This document shows, in pieces, positions 59,079-64,000 of a DNA stretch of 64,000 nt. The DNA lies in the NCBI RefSeq assembly GCF_000250985.1, contig NW_013524651.1, positions 124,001-188,000 on the forward strand, given 5' to 3'. The stretch's first letter is position 1, and each line of letters opens with the position of its first letter. The position numbers and the translations under genes were made by a program. Source of the DNA: Nematocida parisii ERTm1 (taxonomy: Eukaryota > Microsporidia). The notes beneath the pieces were generated by a model. That model searched no databases and was not told the DNA's origin. It worked only from the letters and a program-made list of their open reading frames with translations.

Positions 59079-60485
59079 ATGCGCATCCTTGACTTTGTTA
59101 AGCCATTTGTGCCATTCTTACCAGAAGTGCAGTCAAGTGACAGAAAAGTTCTATTCCAAGAGAAGCTTTTATGGACACTAATTGCAATACTTATTTACTT
59201 TGTAGCCTCGCAGATACCACTATTTGGTATTATGATAAATGATAAAGCCGATCCTGTTTATTGGCTTAGAGCAATGATGGCGGGTAACAGAGGAACCCTA
59301 ATGGACTTGGGTCTAGGCCCCATTCTTATGACGAGTTCTATCATCCAGTTCCTTGGGTTTGTGGATCTTTTAAAAATAGATGAAAGCATAAAAGAGGATT
59401 CTCTTTTAATGGCCTCCCTCCAGAAACTACTGGCACTTATAATTACATTCAGTCAGGCATTAGTGCAGATTTCTACTGGGTTCTTTGGGGCCCCATCAAA
59501 CTTGGGGCTATCTGCATGCATTCTTATTTTAGTACAACTGATGTTCTCTGGAGTAATAATCATTCTGTTAGATGAGCTGCTTCAGAAGGGATACGGTTTG
59601 GGCTCTGGTGTGAATCTATTTATTGTAGCAAATATCTGCGAGTCAATTGTGTGGAAAGCATTCAGCCCTTCAGTGTACAACACAGGAAAGGGCCCAGAGT
59701 TTGAGGGGTCTTTGATTAGTTTGCTTCAGCTGTTGAAAATACGCAGAAATAAGTTTGAGGCACTCTATGAAGCGTTCTTCAGAAAAAACTTTCCAAACAT
59801 ATCATGCCTACTCACAACAGTTGCAATGTTCTCTCTAGTTATATATTTGTACAATATACGTCTAGACTTACAGTTGGAGTCTACCCAAATGAAGACAAGA
59901 TACATTAACTGGGGAATTAAGCTGTTCTATGTTTCTAGCACACCAATTATCATACAGAACCAGATACTCACAAACTACTACAGAATATCCAAGTTCCTCT
60001 TTGACAGATTCCCAACTAAGTGGTATACAAGAATTCTAGGTCTGTGGGACATAAATGAAAGTATGATATACGTGCCTGTTAAGGGAATAGCATACTTTAT
60101 ATCACCACCTGTTAATATTCTGGCCGCATTAAAGAACCCAATCCATTTCTTGATTTACACCTCGTTCATGCTGACCACATCTGGTCTTCTGGCATACTAC
60201 TGGGTAGATATGAATGAAAGCTCACCCAAAGAGGTGGGGAAACAACTCCAGAAACAAAAACTGGTTGTGAAGGGATACTCTGTTCAGGGAACACAGGATA
60301 TGTTAGATAGGTATATACCAATTGCAGCTGTGCTTTCTGGTTTAATTGTAGGAGGTATCAGTATAATGAGTGACTTGCTTGATACAATTGGGTCAGGACA
60401 AAACATCATATTGGCCGTGTCAATTATTGGGCAGTACTTTGAGTTATTTGTAAAAGAACAGATGAAATACAAAGGAATGCAGTAG
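59079..60485 (+). CDS. SEC61A: Protein translocase SEC61 subunit alpha
   Basis: A 468-aa, ten-helix channel of the ER translocon, which moves signal-peptide proteins such as the large families here. It opens with MRILDFVKPFVPFLPEVQ, the amphipathic start of SEC61 alpha, then KLLWTLIAILIYFVASQIPLFGI, the plug region, and GLGPILMTSSIIQFL. GYGLGSGVNLFIVANICESIVWKAFSP is the conserved helix 4-5 segment. YISPP and the cytosolic loop MNESSPKEVGKQLQ follow, then ALSG-like VLSGLIVGGISIMSDLLDTIGSG. Length is normal. Confidence 0.98.
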   Translation: MRILDFVKPFVPFLPEVQSSDRKVLFQEKLLWTLIAILIYFVASQIPLFGIMINDKADPVYWLRAMMAGNRGTLMDLGLGPILMTSSIIQFLGFVDLLKIDESIKEDSLLMASLQKLLALIITFSQALVQISTGFFGAPSNLGLSACILILVQLMFSGVIIILLDELLQKGYGLGSGVNLFIVANICESIVWKAFSPSVYNTGKGPEFEGSLISLLQLLKIRRNKFEALYEAFFRKNFPNISCLLTTVAMFSLVIYLYNIRLDLQLESTQMKTRYINWGIKLFYVSSTPIIIQNQILTNYYRISKFLFDRFPTKWYTRILGLWDINESMIYVPVKGIAYFISPPVNILAALKNPIHFLIYTSFMLTTSGLLAYYWVDMNESSPKEVGKQLQKQKLVVKGYSVQGTQDMLDRYIPIAAVLSGLIVGGISIMSDLLDTIGSGQNIILAVSIIGQYFELFVKEQMKYKGMQ

Positions 60486-60588
60486 AATAAATAAGGATTA
60501 TATTGAATGCCATCTTTATTGCGAGAATATACAGTTATGAAAGACATCTAGCAGCTGTAATATATAGGTGTGGGGTGAAGGGCCAGTA

Positions 60589-63500
60589 CTACATCCACGG
60601 CGACCAGCCAGGATATATTGCTGCCTGGTTAGATATGTCTACAGCCCTTTGCACGAGACACTGAATATGTGCTGTATTGCTTAGCACAAACCCATTTTCT
60701 ATTCCATTTAGCTTATTTTTCATTCTTTCTTCAATGCTTTTGTAGTCTGAAAACAGCGTATTCTCCCGAGATATTTTTTGGATGACTCGCCACCTTTGAA
60801 GCGGCTCATTCTGCAGAATGGAAATAAAGACAAGAAGATTTTCTTTCGAGTTTTTCAGAGCACCGAGAAAAACTGCCATTGGCTTCTCATAGGAGTGAAC
60901 TCCTTCAGCAATTATTGCTTGCTGGATGTTTTGGGTCATTCGGAAGGGAATTTTCTCAGAGATAGCCAGCGCCTTTCCCTGGTCGAAAATAAGGTTTAGA
61001 TCTATATTTATCAGTTCTTTTGTTGCCATGTCCAATAGAATGTTTTGTGGGTGCCTATCCCCCAGGCCAAGAATATATGTTGCAATGGAAAGAATTGCAA
61101 AGGAGTTAGTGAACGCTTTTCTTCCTTTGAAGTATTCAAATGGCCCCCTTCCCTCAAAGACTCGCTTTAGGGCAGGAGAATACTCTGTATGCAGGCGTGA
61201 AAGTATTTTGGTTTTTACATCAATTGAAGCATTAATGCACTTCTGCATAATCTCTCTACACCTACTGCTGCTTATTTCCTGAGGAAAGTACTTTTTATGT
61301 AGGCCTTCAATCACAGTACCCACCGGCTCTGCCCCGTCTATAAATTCAATTATCCCAAAGAGTTTGTCTAGGGCAATTATTTTGTATGTTCTGATTCTTT
61401 CTTGAATGGACTGCGTGGCTGCTGTAGACTCTAAGACAGTGTTCATGTAGGAAAAGACTTGCATACTAAGAATATCTTGTTTTAGATCGTCATTCTTCTT
61501 AAGAATTTCTTTGTATGCAATGCCATCTGTTCCTACAATAGAAATTAAGATCGGCTTATTAATACCACTTAGCACTTTTGCAGTTCGATGTACTGCATGA
61601 ATAAAAACAGGACTATTCTTCACTTCACGTGAAAGTATAGGGGTATTTACAGGAAATGCGCTGGTTAATGAAAGCCCCATTTGGCCTTGTTTATATATTG
61701 TCTTGTACTGTGATATAACTGACTCTGCGTGCGTTCTTACACATGCAGGAATTCGTATTTTTTTCTTTGCAGTTATCTCTCGTATAAGAACATCGTAAAT
61801 AATGGAAAAGGGCGAGCTATCCATCAATCGGAAAATGATTTTGGACAGGTGCGAAAGTAAAGCAGGCTTATTCTGTGTGATTAATAAATGAAAATATTTT
61901 GAAATGATCTGTTGCTTTAGTGGAAGAAAAGAGTTTACTTGGATTCCTTCCAGTGAAATATTTTCAATTACCGATTCTGATGCATTTTCACAGAAAAGAA
62001 GATGGATAAGAGAGATTATATGCTGGAGTTTCCTGCTTTTTTCTGCTAGTTTAATGTACAGAGCTATCCCTATTTTGTAGGATGCTTCTTCTACCTCTGT
62101 CTGCTGCTTTGCTTTACAATCTTCTGTTTCTTTAATCGCCGCATGCTCCTTCTGAAGAATTGCACTTTGCACCCTTTGAGTACGTGCTATTTTATGCGCC
62201 TGTGGAGTGCTTATATTTCTATTGTAAATAGTCAGACATGTACCTGCAAGTGCCTCCAACACAAACAACTCATGCTGGCCGAAATATAATTTCTCTGCAG
62301 GTTTTACATATTTATTCAGAATGTCTATGGGGTGGCATTCGAACTCATTTAGAAGATATTCAATTCTTGCGCAGACTGCCTTAGAGAGAATGTATGTACA
62401 TTGGCTTATCCTTGTATTTTGTTGATTATTTTGGCTAATAATAGCTTTGTCTTCATCTGTAATGATTGTTTCAAGCTCTGTTTTTAGCCCTGTTTCTATT
62501 TCTGTTAGTAAAAAGAGTGGATCCTTTAACGTATGTATGTTATGGCTAATTTTGAATAGTGAAAGAGCAGCAGAAAGATTTCTTTTTCTTTTTAGTTTTA
62601 GTCTATGCATAGTCTGTGACATAATTGTGTTCTGTGGTATTTCTATTTCTTTGGTGTTTCTTACATAATACGACTCAGCACTTATTTTAAACCATTTCTT
62701 CTCGAGGGCACATACCATGCTATGCATTCCACTCTTTGTAAGAGCACGGCAATTATTTAGAGCATCAATTGTTTTTTGTGGTTTGCGTGTGCATATATAG
62801 AGAATTTCTTCTATCTCATGTGCACCAACAAGAGGAGTGTCCACGTTAATCGCACTTAAAAATCTGAACCGCTGCTGTACTTTGTTAGACTGCAGAAAAT
62901 TAATGTATGTTTCTGCGCCTGTGGATATAACGGTTCCTGTGAGAAGATATTCTATTTCAGCTGATTTATCTGCTGCTTCAGCCCAGCGAGTGAGTCTATC
63001 AGCCGCCCGCAGAATTTTATCAACCTCTAACACTTCAAATGATTTTCTGTCAGTTTCAGAATCTCTGGTTATGAATCCATCATCTCTGTGCCTGCCTAGA
63101 TACATCTGGATTTCTTCATTTGTATTCTGTATTTCTATATTTATGTCCTGGTCCTGTAGGGAGAGGGGTTTTTCACTTTTAAGCATGTCTGGTATTCCAT
63201 AGTATGGATATTCTATAGGAGTAGTCGCAGATGAAGCTGCATAGAAGAATATTTTTAAAAAGTCTCTGGATGATGTACACGGCACTGCATCAATCCCCTC
63301 TGTTTTCTTAACCTCGCATAGAAATAATAATACTCTCATTGTGGCAATGGGAAGTATTCCATTAAAATAATCACTTACAACAGAAGTTACATCTGAGTAG
63401 TTATAATGCGTTGTAAAGAATGCATTCTGGTACTGAGCAAGAATGAGTTTCTCCTTTTCCATAGAAAGCGCGCCTGTCTTTCGTAGAACCAAAGAAGAGT

Positions 63501-64000
63501 TCTCTGTTAGAGCTTCTTTCTTTTTACTTCCAAATTCTTTTTTTGAGTATATTTCAATCTGTTCTGGTAACAGTATTTGATGTGGGACCTCAAAGAACCC
63601 CGCCTGCATAAAATTCTTTTGTGCATTTTTTACTGTGCAGTAGGCTGAAAAGAATGTTTTCTTGGTGCACAGCCTAACTAACTCTCTAAATAGATCCAGA
63701 TCATACACATACAAGTATTCTAGTGCATGCACCAAAGCATACTTCTCCAAGGATGTCACTTCTTTATCACATTCTAGCACCTGTGTTAGTACGAAAAATA
63801 TAAAATACTTTTCGGGATATATTGAGCACATCACACCACTTGCCAAATATACACAAGCATTGTCCATTAGCACAGAGTTCTTATCTGGGGACGGTTTTAT
63901 CCGTAATTCTTCATCGTAATATATTTCTGCTATTTCTCTTATTTTAGAAGTACTTCCCCTGGCAAGAAGATAGCTGTGCTCATACAGTGTATATGACAGG
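60589..64000 (-). CDS. TEL1: TEL1/ATM-type PI3K-related protein kinase, N-terminus beyond the right edge
   Basis: At least 1136 codons from the window edge to the stop at 60589. The frame is open through position 64000, so the protein is longer than the internal Met at 63873-63871 would suggest. The N-terminal part is a FAT-like helical solenoid. The kinase core has PILISIVGTDGIAYKEI, GLGDRHPQNILLD (about 61050), INIDLNLIFDQGK in place of the ATM HIDLGVAFEQGK, and IPFRMTQNI, which is the ATM/TEL1 VPFRLTxxI. It ends in a FATC motif, AIYPGWSPWM. TEL1 acts at DNA ends and telomeres. ATR/MEC1 is the alternative, but the PFRMT context favours ATM. Confidence 0.88.
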   Translation of the reverse strand, partial: LSYTLYEHSYLLARGSTSKIREIAEIYYDEELRIKPSPDKNSVLMDNACVYLASGVMCSIYPEKYFIFFVLTQVLECDKEVTSLEKYALVHALEYLYVYDLDLFRELVRLCTKKTFFSAYCTVKNAQKNFMQAGFFEVPHQILLPEQIEIYSKKEFGSKKKEALTENSSLVLRKTGALSMEKEKLILAQYQNAFFTTHYNYSDVTSVVSDYFNGILPIATMRVLLFLCEVKKTEGIDAVPCTSSRDFLKIFFYAASSATTPIEYPYYGIPDMLKSEKPLSLQDQDINIEIQNTNEEIQMYLGRHRDDGFITRDSETDRKSFEVLEVDKILRAADRLTRWAEAADKSAEIEYLLTGTVISTGAETYINFLQSNKVQQRFRFLSAINVDTPLVGAHEIEEILYICTRKPQKTIDALNNCRALTKSGMHSMVCALEKKWFKISAESYYVRNTKEIEIPQNTIMSQTMHRLKLKRKRNLSAALSLFKISHNIHTLKDPLFLLTEIETGLKTELETIITDEDKAIISQNNQQNTRISQCTYILSKAVCARIEYLLNEFECHPIDILNKYVKPAEKLYFGQHELFVLEALAGTCLTIYNRNISTPQAHKIARTQRVQSAILQKEHAAIKETEDCKAKQQTEVEEASYKIGIALYIKLAEKSRKLQHIISLIHLLFCENASESVIENISLEGIQVNSFLPLKQQIISKYFHLLITQNKPALLSHLSKIIFRLMDSSPFSIIYDVLIREITAKKKIRIPACVRTHAESVISQYKTIYKQGQMGLSLTSAFPVNTPILSREVKNSPVFIHAVHRTAKVLSGINKPILISIVGTDGIAYKEILKKNDDLKQDILSMQVFSYMNTVLESTAATQSIQERIRTYKIIALDKLFGIIEFIDGAEPVGTVIEGLHKKYFPQEISSSRCREIMQKCINASIDVKTKILSRLHTEYSPALKRVFEGRGPFEYFKGRKAFTNSFAILSIATYILGLGDRHPQNILLDMATKELINIDLNLIFDQGKALAISEKIPFRMTQNIQQAIIAEGVHSYEKPMAVFLGALKNSKENLLVFISILQNEPLQRWRVIQKISRENTLFSDYKSIEERMKNKLNGIENGFVLSNTAHIQCLVQRAVDISNQAAIYPGWSPWM

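Overview
The window looks like a microsporidian chromosome segment, most probably Nematocida or a close relative. It is AT-rich and has no visible introns. Compact, intronless and often shortened eukaryotic housekeeping genes sit among AT-rich tracts carrying large lineage-specific secreted and membrane proteins. Three secreted proteins of about 710-950 aa share one architecture: a signal peptide, an NP[DE]GPLxxxR-type N-terminus, an LLL[LI]SEG[MVI]D core, and a following block with xLIQ[LM][YF]. They resemble the expanded host-exposed families known from Nematocida. The species cannot be fixed from the sequence alone.

Layout. 1-28.5 kb is mostly accessory. It holds a family fragment at the left edge, a multi-pass membrane protein, TGS1, tRNA-Ala(AGC), a coiled-coil protein, a small secreted protein and a SNARE-like tail-anchored protein. 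It also holds two large-family secreted proteins, a sliding-clamp protein (RAD1/PCNA type), a RhoGAP-like and GAA1-like pair, a 1010-aa secreted protein with an NLS-like motif, a 549-aa secreted protein, a tail-anchored family protein and a membrane-protein pseudogene. A 251-base assembly gap lies at 13052-13302. 28.5-39.1 kb is a conserved block: GFA1, TAF4, an unknown coiled-coil gene, ESF1, eL39, a DENND6-type DENN protein, an alpha-actinin-like protein and a GSK3-type kinase. 39.4-50.1 kb is accessory again. It carries a tail-anchored protein, an unknown protein, a Ty3/gypsy-type RT-RNase H protein without its catalytic acids, a third large-family secreted protein, a Ser/Thr-repeat membrane protein and a pseudogene. 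After FEN1 comes a gag-protease-like ORF with a dead protease (52.6-54.0 kb) and a decayed tract. 55.6-64 kb is a tight block: an unknown basic protein, a small coiled-coil ORF, PSF1 (GINS), an Sm-like protein, an unknown helical protein, SEC61 alpha and a TEL1/ATM-type kinase that runs off the right edge.

Working together: FEN1, PSF1, the clamp and TEL1 serve DNA replication and damage response. ESF1, eL39, TAF4, TGS1 and the Sm-like protein serve ribosome production and RNA synthesis. GFA1 feeds chitin for the spore wall. SEC61, the GAA1-like protein, DENND6 and the SNARE-like protein serve secretion, which the large exported families depend on.

The least explained signals are: a short motif, TAACCCGAAA, repeated in intergenic DNA and often on both sides of a gene; a second dispersed AT-rich element; several LTR-like fragments, some sharing a TATATAAG...ATAATAAA core; and two retroelement-derived ORFs that are open but have lost all or nearly all of their catalytic acids.
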